Below are positions 35,335 to 46,201 of a stretch of DNA of 64,000 bases, piece after piece. Numbering within the stretch: the first letter of the stretch is position 1; the number at the start of each line of letters is the position of its first letter. The stretch is from assembly GCA_022575985.1 (NCBI GenBank), contig JAKSXM010000141.1:248001-312000 (forward strand). Direction: 5' to 3'. The stretch is from Anagrus nilaparvatae. Its lineage: Eukaryota; Arthropoda; Insecta; Hymenoptera; Mymaridae. Under the pieces are notes generated by a model. That model ran no database searches. It was given only the letters and a program-made list of their open reading frames with translations, and was not told where the DNA came from. The translations under genes were made by a program, and so were the position numbers.

Positions 35335-36564
35335 TCACATCTGAAAATAAAAAATGATATTTCAAAACAATTTAATATTTATACATATAAACTGTAAAAA
35401 ATTAATAGCGGTAAATTAAAATTTTAAAAAATTTACAGTATTTATGTGTGTAAAAATTATTTACCAGTGACCGAAGTAATTTATTATTCAGTCTTTGACT
35501 AGAATTGATAATTTGCTCGTAATCTGGATGGTTTTTAAATACTGATTTGTTCTTAATAATAAAATTTACAATTGCATCCATTAATTTCATTGCATTGCTG
35601 GCATCAGCAATCAAAACAATTTTTCCAATATTATCGATGTTGATGTTATCAATAAGTGTCTTTTCGCAAAGAACCTTTAAATCCTTAATGCCGTATTTGT
35701 CTGCAACCATAATCAAATCTTGAGCAATATTGTGCAAATTTTCTACTTTATTGATATAAATAAAACGTAACATTTCATGTATAATTTCATAGGATGCATC
35801 CTTTATTTCTACAGAATCTAGCGATACATCTTTCTTTAAAATTTCTAAAAATACGGGGCTTGCAGCAGCTAGGACATTTTTGTGAGCTTTCACTTCTTTT
35901 TTATCAATAATTAATGTGAAATCAGCAAACAATGTATCTTCATATAAATTTTTCCACATACTGTTGACAGTTTCTTGTACTACAGCTTCTGACATTGAAT
36001 CCAGGTCGTCTTTCATTTCCCATAATTGAATTGTTCTTAAAGTGAAATCTGCTTTAACCCAAGCTTTAATGCAACAAAAGAGTATAAGCTTATCGTCTTG
36101 CAAACAATTTTCTACAACATCTTTTTCTATGTATTTAGCCCATCCGAAACCAATACCATCTTTTTCGAATTCATTAGAACTTTCTCGTTTCATCTGTAAT
36201 TTATTATTTTGATTGAACAATCTTATTGAAAAATCAGCCTGAATACTCATAGATTTTGTAAAACTTGGACATAAGAAAACTGACACATAATCTTTATTTT
36301 CATCACTATTCCCATTTGGATATATTGTAAGATACCAAGAAATGCTTTTATTTTTTTCCATTTTAAAAAATTTACTTGTCATACTTGAACCAGTACTCAA
36401 ATCTTGCTTTTTGCTGTAATCATGAATGATGCAAAGAAAATTCAATAAAATGGATCGGAGTTTATAAATTCTTCGGTAGAGTACAGATCGTTTACTTGAA
36501 GGCCCGTGTCACCCGCACAAAAACTTTTTGCAGCCAAAAGAACTTTTTTATTTGAATAACTCAT
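35335..36564 (-). pseudogene. MB4: MATH-BTB gene with 1-nt deletion
   Basis: This is the unit II copy of MB2. The ATG is at 36564 (MSYSNKK), but a single G present in MB2 is missing near 36442-36443, so TTTTATTGCAATTTT reads TTTTATTGAATTTT and gives F-Y-stop at about codon 41. Downstream the original frame stays open to 35465, with MATH and BTB domains intact and only seven amino-acid differences from MB2. The same donor (CTG|GTAAAT) and 3' exon acceptor (at 35340) are present. No in-frame ATG lies near the break, so a full MATH domain cannot be made; a BTB-only product from an internal start is conceivable. An assembly error is the alternative explanation. In the 3' exon the alternative reading has lost the stop found in MB2. 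Confidence 0.8.
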
Positions 36565-37139
36565 TATTTTTCTTAATTTCTTTGCTTTTTCGAAATCTTG
36601 CAAATAAAACTAAATTCACTTTTAAATTATCTGATAAAAATCAAATGTTTAAAGGCATTCCACGTGCACTTTGCCCATTTCACATCCAGTCGAACTGTTT
36701 AACTAGTCATATTATATTATGTTTGATGGTTTGTAATGTATTTATATGTGGATATAAAATTTATAAATTCCTACACATACACACCCATCTAACACTATTT
36801 ACATCGTAGTTTTCTTCAAAATATTTACAAAGTCGTTGTGTTCAACTATACTAGTGTAAACATACAAAAAAATTCAAATGTAAATTTAACTGATTAGAAT
36901 TATTCCAAGAATTTTTTTAAAAAATTATAAATTTATTAATTTCAACGTGTAATTTTGCATTTATTTCTTTATTTTCGTTTAAGTAGATGTCTGATTAAAG
37001 TATTTCTGTGAAAAAATTACTTTTTATGCAAAAAATAAGATTTCTAAACTTTTTAGTAAGCCTTTAGTTATAGAGCGAAGCTCTACCTTACATGATGCAA
37101 AAATCGACACCTTGTTGGCAGGATATAATAAAAGCAATC

Positions 37140-38869
37140 CACGGTGACCTGGAAGCGTTTTATTATTCGATCAAAATGACAAAAAAAACCGTATGGTGGG
37201 GTGTTTTCTACACTAAAAAATGTCTACGAATTTCCTATCCGGACCTTCTATCCAGCTACTTTAAGCGTTTGCTGTCAATATTTTCATATTTTCAATATTG
37301 TCTTGATTTTTATAATGGATTTCCTTAAAATTATGACCTTGAAAAACGACAAAATTGGATTTTTGACGTGGTCGAATTTCCGGGAAAAAAATACACAAGA
37401 TCCTCTTGTAAATAATATTCAGAAAAACATATTTTGAAAACTGATAACCTTTTATAATGGATTTCCTCAAAATTAGGACCCTGAAACACGACAAAAATCG
37501 ATTTTTCTCATATAAGAGGTAATCAAAAGCTAAAATAAATGGTTTCATTGGATTTCTGGGGAAAAAATACATTAGTTCCTTTAGTAAATAATATTCAGAA
37601 AAATTTATTTTGTAAACTATTATACTTTTATGATTGATTTCCTTAAAACTGGGACACCAAAACACGACAAAAGTCGATTTTTCTCATATAAGAGGTAATC
37701 AAAAGCTAAAATAAATGGTTTCATTGGATTTCTGAGGAAAAAATACATTAGTTCCTTTATTAAATAATATTCAGAAAAATTTATTTTGTAAACTATTATA
37801 CTTTTATGATTGATTTCCTTAAAACTGGGACACCAAAACACGACAAAAGTCGATTTTTCTCATATAAGAGATGATCAAAAACCAAAATAAATGGTTTCAT
37901 CGGATTCCTGGGGAAAAAATACATAAGTATCTTTAGTAAATAATGTATAGGAAATTTTATTTTTTTATCTAATAAACTTTTTTGATTGTTTTCCTTAAAA
38001 TTGGGACCCTAAAACGCGAAAAAAATCGATTTTTCTCATATAAGAGGTAGTCAAAAGCTTAAATAAATGATTTCATCGGATTTCTGGGAAAAAAATACAT
38101 AAGTATCTTTAGTAAATAATATTCAGAAAAATTTATTTTGTAAACTATTATTCTTTTATGATTGATTTCCTTAAAATTGGGACCCCAAAACACGACAAAA
38201 GTCGATTTTTCTCATACAAGAATTGGTCAAAAGTTTAAATAAATGGTTTCATCGGATTCCTGGGGAAAAAGTATACAAGATCCTCTTGTAAATAATATTC
38301 AGAAAAACATATTTTGAAAACTGATAACCTTTTATAATGGATTTCCTCAAAATTGGGACCCTGAAACACGACAAAAATCGATTTTTCTCCTATAAAACGT
38401 GGTCAAAAGCTAAAATAAATGGTTTCATCGGATTTCTGGGCAAAAAATACTAAAGTATATCAATTGGAACATAATTTTAAACATAATTTTAAACCACTGG
38501 AAAAATTGAAAGTTTTAAGAAAATACCAATTTTAAGGAGGCCAAAAAAAAAACTTCCGAGAGCTATCGTGGGCTCAAAAATCGATGTTTTCGTCTAAATC
38601 CAACGAGAAACTTATTTTTTTTACTTATATTTTCGAGTTCTGCAGGCGCGTTAGGAATCCCGGATACTTCGAAAAAAAAAGCCAGTCTTATAAAAAAATT
38701 CAAATCATCATTATTCAAATTATGAAAATATTGACAGCAAACGCTTAAAGTAGCTGGATAGAAGGTCCGGATAGAAAATTCGTAGACATTTTTTAGTGTA
38801 GAAAAGACCCTAGTATACCGTTTTTTTTGTCATTTTGATCGCATAATAAAACGCTTCCAGGTCACCGTG
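37140..38869. mobile_element. 1.7-kb inverted-repeat transposon with 4-bp AATC duplication
   Basis: The ends CACGGTGACCTGGAAGCG and CGCTTCCAGGTCACCGTG open arms of about 160 bp (37140-37300 and 38710-38869). Flanking AATC occurs at 37136-37139 and 38870-38873, and unit I has the single-copy empty site (AAGCAATCGGATTG near 21062). The centre is a tandem array. A mirrored frame in the arms and frames in the array are not genes. It inserted after the segmental duplication. The 4-bp duplication matches that of the element at 53261, but the end sequences differ. Confidence 0.92.
37310..38480. repeat. Tandem array of about 177-bp units inside the 37140 transposon
   Basis: The landmark ATTTCCTTAAAATTGGGACC recurs at about 37321, 37461, 37639, 37816, 37989, 38164 and 38340. 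Each unit then has CACGACAAAAATCGATTTTT, CTCATATAAGAGGTAATCAA and AATAATATTCAGAAAAA. The first and last units are shortened where they meet the arms. Confidence 0.88.
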
Positions 38870-38955
38870 AATCGGATTGCTTTCATTCTTTAAAATTGAG
38901 TTTTTTTCATGGTTTTGATGATCTGTATAGTTTTTAGACCCTATACGAAATTTCT

Positions 38956-40142
38956 ATCATCAACTTTGATGACTGAGGTAATCCCCTTATGATCCAGACC
39001 AAACCATCGGTCAAATATTTGGGGGTCTTCTTGGATAACAAGTTGACCTACAATAGACAATTCCAGCAGGCCTGTGAAAAGGCTGGCCGGGTGACAAAGT
39101 CCCTCTCGTGGCTGATGACGAACATCGGCGGTCCCAGATCAGAGAAGAGGAGGCTGTTGATGACGACAGTCAACTCCATCTTGCTCTACGGTGCAGAGGT
39201 GTGGGAGGACAATGTCCGCATAAAAAAGTACTGCAAGAAACTAAAGGCAGTACAGAGGCAGGGGGCACTTCGAATCGCTTGCTCGTACAAGACAGTATCA
39301 GAGCCGGCGATCCAGGTGGTGGCTCGGGTGATTCCCATCGATCTGCTTGCCTTGGAAAGGCAGGCGATCTATAACCGTGAGGAAGAAGAGCGCGACATAG
39401 CTTCCGTTCGCGCTCGCTCCCACACACTGGAATGCTGGCAGTATAGGTGGAATGGTGACCCGAGGGGACGTTGGACGCACCGCCTTATCATCGATTTGGA
39501 AAGCTGGATGAACCGTGATCATGGAGAGGTAGACTTCTACCTCACACAGTTCCTAACTGGTCACGGTTATTTCCGCGATATGCTTTTCAAGTGGAGCAAG
39601 GTGACATCTCCGGAATGCTTGCATTGCCCGGGCGAGCTGGATACCGCTGAGCACACCTTTTTTGGGTGTCCTCGCTTCGCTGAAGGGCGACCGCCCTTCG
39701 ATGAATGGAGGCCGGAAGGAGTCGTCCCGGAAATGCTGCGCAGTGCCGCTAACTGGTACAGTGTGGCAGAGTACGTACGGGCGACACTGATTGGAAAAAA
39801 GGAGGAAGGTTTCCTCTCGTAGGAAAATCTCCTCCTTTATCGACAGGGTATGGCGAAGAAATGCCTTGGCTGCATTGTTTCCGGACCGAAGTAATACCTA
39901 AACAGGGAGTCCCGGTCCGGATTCTATGATATTGTCATAAATGCAGGATGGTGGGGAGTTTAGTGGGTATTGTAATTGTAATTCCTCAATTGTGTATATC
40001 TGGGCAACCCCAGATACAAATTTGAGGTTGAGTCCCACATAACCATACAGTACGCGGTGTATGGTATGCGTAAATGCATTCTCCTCGTCCTACGAAAAAG
40101 GCCCCTTCTTGAAGGGGCCCAAAAAAAAAAAAAAATAATACA
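38956..40142 (+). mobile_element. 5'-truncated R1-clade LINE with poly(A) tail, unit II only
   Basis: AAATTTCT precedes (38948-38955) and follows (40143-40150) the insert, and unit I has it once, so this is a retrotransposition event with an 8-bp target duplication after the segmental duplication. The body is much richer in G+C than the host. It contains the 3' part of ORF2 (to 39822), a 3' untranslated region of about 300 bp, the hairpin GGCCCCTTCTTGAAGGGGCC at 40100-40119 and a run of A. The hairpin directly before the tail could serve as the recognition structure for the reverse transcriptase; this is inference. Confidence 0.92.
38989..39822 (+). pseudogene. R1-clade ORF2 C-terminus (RT thumb and zinc-binding region)
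   Basis: An uninterrupted 277-codon frame begins after the RT catalytic core, with KYLGVFLDNKLTYNRQFQ, then IGGPRSEKRRLL and LLYGAEVWED, all typical of R1-clade elements. The C-terminal EVDFYLTQFLTGHGYFRDML is followed by a CCHC-like zinc-binding cluster, CLHC..HTFFGC. The endonuclease and RT catalytic motifs are absent through 5' truncation, so it cannot be active by itself. The frame has no lesions, so the insertion is young. The ATG at 38989 is internal to the ancestral ORF. Confidence 0.88.
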
Positions 40143-41139
40143 AAATTTCTAAAGGCATGTTTATTCTTGTATTTTTGCTTCATACGGGTGAAAAACCTTA
40201 AAATTGTAAGTCGCGCAATAAACTTCCTAGCTTTTTTATTAACTTGGCATCGGTGAATTACCATAAAAATTAAAAATGACATAAGATTTATTTGTTTTAA
40301 TTATGAATTAATTCACATTTTATTTAACGCCAGAGCTATTTGTCCAGAAAATTTTTGTGTAAAATTTACTCACACATAAACAAAAGTGAAAAATATTTTT
40401 AACCTCAATATTTTCGAGGAGTAAAGTTATATTATATGCTTGCATTCCTGCATTCTGCACTATTTTTTGAAAAATAATTATTTCTTAAATTTTCTAATCT
40501 TTAAAAATTGTTAATTTCTTAAATTCTATAATTTATATTTTTATTCAATAGAAACCTTTTAATAAAATTTTGATAATTTTTTGGTTATTTGACCAGAAAC
40601 AGTTGAAAATTTTCTGGACAAATAGACCTGGCCTTTATTTAAGCTTTTGTATAAAAGTACTATTACGTAATTTTGTTAAATAAATAAAAAAATACAAAAA
40701 TAATATAATTGAAATTTTCGTAGCAACTTAATGTACTTGCTTTATAGATTATACCTTAATGATAAAATTTGTGGGTTACAGACTTGAAATGTAAAACGTA
40801 CACTAAAAAAATGAAATCAACAAAAATTTGGTAGAATAAGAAACTAGGCCAAAACTTTATTTAGAAGGCAGCCATTTATTACGCAAAACAAAGCCCTTCG
40901 TTTCTAGGCTCTGAAGGAGTCATAATAATGATTTAGTGTGATTCGGTGTTCAAAATGTAGTAAACTTTCTTTGTAAGTATTGAGATTTCATTTGTGAAGA
41001 TCGCGTGGAAATAGATGTTTTAGTGTAGTCACTTACTTTTTTTCGCAAAATTGAATTTTATTAACAAATGCAAACTCTAAGATTCATAATATACACAGGC
41101 TGTGATCTTTAATTTTTTTTTCTAAGCTTTTTTTTCACA

Positions 41140-41366
41140 TTTTTTTTATAAGTAATCACTTAGCAAAAAAAAAATTTAATTTTTTGGACCAAAAATTTTT
41201 TTTTCAGAAACGTTTCTAAAACGTTTAGCTTCTAAGAAAAAGCGGACCAAAAAACGTTTCTTAAACGTTTTGAAAAAGTTCTATAAACGTTTCTGATTGC
41301 ATTTTAGTTTACATTAGAATCGTTCTAGAAAAGTTTAAGAAACGTTTTGTGCTGCATGTGTAGTAG
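41140..41366. repeat. AAACGTTTC-iteron element (copy 3, right half)
   Basis: Unit II copy of 22130-22357, with the same truncated left arm and a few base changes. Confidence 0.65.
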
Positions 41367-41776
41367 AGAAAAAACACACTGAATTTTGTGAAACATTCAC
41401 ATTCTTGTTGTAGTCATTATCGCTACACTAGAAAAAAAATATTTATTGTGACTACAAATCTATCTTATTTGTCAAAATAAACATATTTAAGATTCGCTTA
41501 AGGTGGCTCACGGAGTTTATGAAAAACGAATAATATGAAGTAGAATTTACTGGAGATGAAGATAATTAAAAAACAAATCCATTGATCCCAAAAAATACTC
41601 AGGTTCCCGATCAATCAAGAAAGAAAGAAGTAACTGAAAATTTTTAAGGTTAACACCGCGTTCTTATGGGAGTTGATATTGTTTCACTTCGTACTAATTC
41701 AATAACGAGTCTTTTTAGATAAAATTCTACACACGTGTTATTTAACAAAAATATAAACTTTTCCAAGAAAAAAAAA

Positions 41777-42873
41777 CGCTGCCAAGTGATTGGCACTATG
41801 GTTCCTCATTAACAATAGCAAAATATTTATAATGGTCTATTTTATCTAATAAAAATTATAATTTGAGATATCAGTATTTCATAAAAAAAAGTTAAATACC
41901 GTATTTTATAAGAAAAAAAATGTTGCTGTGATTTAATGTTTTTTATTTAACAAATTTTTAGAAAAAAATTTCAATAAAATAGGTATTACACTTAAAAAAA
42001 AAACAATATTACAGATTTTTTAATTTTTTTGTTTTATTAATATTGAGAAAAAAATTTTGAAAAAATTCGGTATTAGATCCAAAAAATTACTATGAATAAG
42101 CTTTCTAAAACTAGTACTCTCATAGAAATTAATTAGGTACTACGTCCAAACAAAAAAAAAATTTGGTATTCTTTGTATTTTTTTGTGAAAAAAATTTTGT
42201 GAAAAAAATTTTCAAAAAATTAATTATCAGATTTGAGATATCGAGTAAAAACCATACTTTCAAATATAAGTACTTTTATGGAAATAAATGAGGTATTAAA
42301 CCTAAATTAAAAAAAAAAAAAAAGTATTTTGAAATCTCTTGATGAAAAAATTTTTGAAAAAAAAAATTAGATCTTAATTCCATAATGGTTGTTAAATACC
42401 ACCGATTGCAAAATTTTCAAATATTAGTACTTTCATAGAAAAAAACTAAGTATTACGTCCTAAAATAAAAAAAATTTTGGCATTTTTTGTATTTTTTGGC
42501 AACAAAAATTTTGAGGAAAAAATTTTGAAAAAATTAGGTATCAGGTCCAAAAAAATGCTATAAACCATAGTTCTAAAATTAGTACTCTCAAAGAAATAAA
42601 TTAGGTACTACGTCCAAAAAGAAAAAAAAAATTAGTGTTTATTGTATTTTTTTGTGAAAAAAATTTTGAGAAAAAAATTTTCAAACAATTAGTTATCAGA
42701 TTCGAGATATCGAGTAAAAATCGTACTTTCAAATATAAGTACTTTCATGGAAATAAATGAGGTATTACATCCAAATTAAAAAAAAAAAAAAGTAGTTTAA
42801 GATTTTTTGATGCAAAAATTTTTGAAAAAAAAATTAGGTCTTAATTCCATAATGGTTGTGAAATTTCACCGGT

Positions 42874-42917
<44 letters not shown>

Positions 42918-43030
42918 GACTTTTTTTAAAAACCGGTTATTTAGCTTCCTGAGGTCCCAAAACGTGCTTATACGCCAAAAAATCAAAAATCAAAATTTCA
43001 TCTATCACAAAGGTTCCTCTATGAGGAACC
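41777..43030 (+). mobile_element. CGCTGCCAA-family insertion, unit II only
   Basis: Unit I reads GAAAAAAATACAATAG without it. The insert starts CGCTGCCAAGTGATTGGCAC, itself a hairpin (GCCAA/TTGGC), followed by GGTTCCTCATT. It ends in the hairpin GGTTCCTCTATGAGGAACC. The body is a set of diverged repeats of roughly 200 bp with TACGTCCAAA and AGATATCGAGTAAAAA motifs, then an AC microsatellite. The same left end occurs near 47567 and 61449, and the family runs in reverse at about 58765-60208. No ORF and no clear target duplication beyond the A run. The class is unknown. Confidence 0.75.
42884..42916. repeat. AC dinucleotide microsatellite
   Basis: CATACATACACACAC tract within the CGCTGCCAA element; the reverse copy of the family has a GTAT tract at the same place (58850-58887). 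Confidence 0.85.
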
Positions 43031-43365
43031 AATACAATAGTTGCCGATCAAATTATAAACACATAATTTTAGTCGCGGGCCCCATTCAATAAAATGTTTT
43101 GTATTTTAAAAATTTTGTTTACACCGCACTCATTATATAAGAAAATGCATTATCATTAATAATAACATCTAAATATTCACATATCTACAAAATAAATAAT
43201 AAAATATAATCAATTAGTTATGCCCCCTCTGATGTTACCCTAAAATATACGAACCTAATACCGTGCGCCACCTTAAGAATGTACTATATTTATTTACAAT
43301 AAATAATTCGATTATCAATTATATAGCCCTTAATGATGTATCTTAACGACTTTTAAATACATAAC

Positions 43366-43548
43366 ATGGCAATCTTCTATATTTATATAGATAAACAGTG
43401 CATGCAGTTTCTTCATGCAAAACGTAGGATGAGAGAAATTCAAACCTGTAAAACGCTGAATCAAAAAATCTTTCAAATCATTGGCATACCATTAGGCTGC
43501 GAATTTCAAACATTAAAGATCTCCCTATTTACCATTGTTTTAAATTAA
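43366..43548 (+). CDS. Unrecognised 60-codon ORF (unit II copy)
   Basis: Same frame as 23101-23283, open from ATG to TAA with two amino-acid differences. Function unknown; see the unit I entry for alternatives. Confidence 0.25.
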   Translation: MAIFYIYIDKQCMQFLHAKRRMREIQTCKTLNQKIFQIIGIPLGCEFQTLKISLFTIVLN

Positions 43549-43660
43549 TTACGTCTTTACCGAAAAATTAAAAATATCAATATAGTAAATTCAGAGGCGG
43601 CTCTTGAGTTGCAAAGCCGCCCGTAGGTAAAATTCCGTGGGGTCTCCTCAAGACCAGTGA

Positions 43661-44428
43661 ATTTCATAAGAATATTTAAAGATTCTAAAAAAGAAAAGTC
43701 ATGAAAATTAATTACGCCAATTCATATAAAATAAATTTATTATTTACTAATTTAAGAATATTTTTGTTTTAGGAACTTCATTATTTTGGTGACAACATAT
43801 CTGACAGGAAGAAGCTTTGAAGAAAATAAAGAGAATTTTTTAACAACAATAACATGTTTTAACAACCTGGAAAATAAAGATTTCAGATATAAAACAACTC
43901 AACTAAGTAATTTCATCAACACATCAATCTTGAAATTATAATTAATTTTTGTCAATAACTAATTTTTTCATATTCCTAATTAAAGTTGCTTTTTTATCTA
44001 TTAAATGCTGTAGAGAGAGTGCAAGCATAGTGAATTCTAAAAAGTTTTTATGATAAGTCTTGTTTTGCTATAATAAAAAATAATTTAAAAAAAATAAATA
44101 ATCCAAAATTATCCACTCTAGAAAATGGCCCTTTTATTATTAAATTTTTTTCTAAAATTGTTTCATGTATTTAGTATAAATACAAATACTTTGTCAATAT
44201 TTTTTTTGTATATTTTAAAAAAATACTTGTAACATATTTTTATAGTCACCTAAACATTTTTACATATAATCATAATTGAAAAATTTCAAAAAAATAGTAA
44301 ATTAATTATTTAAAAAAAAAATAATAATGGAAAACTAATTTTATTTTATAAGCTTTCTATATTTATTAAAATCTGAGATCCCAAAATGGCATTCTATTAA
44401 TTCTCGGTTTTGAGGTCTGCTCAAGTAA
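43661..44428. other. 3' flank of MB5
   Basis: Repeat of 23396-24160; no gene. Confidence 0.4.
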
Positions 44429-45693
44429 TTACATCTGAAAATAAAAAATAATATTTTTCATTAAGTACAAAATATAATTTAATATTCACATACCCGTGAA
44501 AAAAATTATATAGTAAGTAAAATTTTTTACAGTGTATATGAAATATTAAATGGATGTTTTGAATAAAATTTGATAATTACCAATGACAAAAGTAATTTAT
44601 TTTTTAATCTGCTGCTAGAATTTATAATTTTTTCACAATCTGGATGATTTTTAAATTTTTCTTTATTTTTAGTAATAAAATTTACAGCAGCATCCATTAA
44701 TATCATTGCATCGCAGACATCAGCAATCACAACAATTTTTCCAATATTATCGATGTTGATATTATTACTTAGAGTCTTTTCGCAAAGAGTCTTCAAATCC
44801 TTAATTCTGTACTCGGCAGCAAACTTAATCAACTCATGAGCAATGTTTTGCAAATTTTCTACTTTATTCAGATAAATAAACCGCAACATTTCCTGTATTA
44901 TTTCGTAGGATGTATCAATTAATTTTATGGGATTGGCAGATGCTTCTTCTTTTTTAAGAATTTCTAAAAATACGGGACTTGCAGCAGCTAGCACACATTT
45001 ATGGACTTTAATTTCCTTTTTATCAACAATCAAAGTAAAATCAGACAAAACAGCATCTTGATACAAATTTTTCCACGTACTGCTGACAGTTTCTTGTACA
45101 GTCTGTGATATTGATACAAACTCTTCAATCGGGTCGTCTTTTATTTCTGATAATTGTATTGTTCTTAAAGTGAAATCTGCTTTGACCCAAGCCTTAATGC
45201 AACAAAAAAGTATAAACTTATCGTCTTGCAAACAATTTTCTACAACATCTTTTTCTATGTATTTAGCCCATCCGAAACCAATACCATCTTTTTCGAATTC
45301 ATTAGAACTTTCTCGTTTCATCTGTAATTTATTATTTTGATTGAACAATCTTATTGAAAAATCAGCCTGAAAGCTCATAGATTTTGTAAAACTTGGACAT
45401 AAGAAAACTGACACATAATCTTTATTTTCATCACTATTCCCATTTGGATATATTTCAAGATACCAAGAAATACATTCGTTTTTTTTCATTTTAAAGTATT
45501 TACTTTTTATGCTCCGGACTTTGCTTAAATCTCGCTTTTTGCTGTAATCATGAATGATACAAAGAAAATTGCAATAAAATGGATCGGAGTTTATAAATAC
45601 TTCAGTAGAGTACAATTCATTTACTTGAAGCTCAGTGTCACCCTTACAAACATTTTTTGCAGCCAAAAGAACCTTTTTATTTGAATAACTCAT
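44429..45693 (-). CDS. MB5: MATH-BTB (TD-POZ/SPOP-like) protein, mosaic copy
   Basis: Exon 1 is 45693-44581 (371 codons, start MSYSNKKVLLAAKNVC). Donor TTG|GTAATT and acceptor TTATTTTCAG|ATGTAA at 44434 would end the protein ...LSLM. MATH is at about residues 38-170, BTB at 208-306, then a BACK-like tail. Over most of its length it matches MB3 closely, but residues about 86-158 (nucleotides about 45219-45449) are MB2/MB4-like: NSDENKDYVSVFLCPSFTKS instead of the MB3 version, then KRESSNEFEKDGIGFGWAKY. The changed stretch lies in the MATH domain, the substrate-binding module in this family, so the exchange could alter partner choice. Expected role: cullin-3 adaptor. No disabling change is seen. 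Confidence 0.87.
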
Positions 45694-45748
45694 AATTTTT
45701 CTAAACTTCGTTGCTTTTCCGAAACATAAAACTAAATTCAATGTATAA

Positions 45749-45759
45749 TTATCTGATAA
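45749..45759 (-). promoter_or_regulatory. Candidate GATA/initiator motif upstream of MB5
   Basis: TTATCAGATAA 56 nt upstream of the ATG, matching the block before MB3 (25481-25491). Low-confidence core-promoter or GATA-site candidate. Confidence 0.28.
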
Positions 45760-46201
45760 AAATCTAATATTTGAAAATTATTTGACATTCAATGTGCACT
45801 TTATACGTTTTCAAAACTACTCAATAACTGTCGAACTAGTCGTATTTTATTATTTGATTTGTTGTGTTTTTCTTATTATACGTTTGATCTAAAATTTATC
45901 AGCTCATACCCCTACACACCAACATGTAGTTGTATTTAAAATATTTATAATGTCGCGTTGTATTCAATTTCATTTATATGTAAACATATACAAAGCCGTT
46001 CCAATGTACACAGTAAATTGAATTAACTTAAATTTCCAAGAAATTTTTCAAAAAATTATAACTTATTAATATTAGAAATTTCAATGTATAATTTTTCAAA
46101 TATTTTTTTCTTTTCATTTTTTTTATTAAATTTTATATTTAAAACTTTTTAAGTTTAGTTTCCCAAAAATCTAATTAGATTTATAATTAAAATATTTACA
46201 T

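Larger units (their letters stand above)
40151..43365. other. Spacer of unit II with one large insertion
   Basis: Repeat of 21150-23100 with the insertion at 41777-43030 added. It also carries the truncated AAACGTTTC element (about 41140-41366). No gene. Confidence 0.5.

Noticed and set aside
37261..37841. Frames inside the 177-bp array
   Set aside because: They follow the tandem repeat and have no homology I recognise.
39108..39522. Overlapping frames on both strands within the R1 LINE body
   Set aside because: Alternative frames of the G+C-rich LINE ORF; only 38989-39822 matches the R1 family.
41777..43030. Helitron interpretation of the CGCTGCCAA element
   Set aside because: A hairpin lies at the right end, but there is no TC start, no CTRR end and no A|T insertion site.
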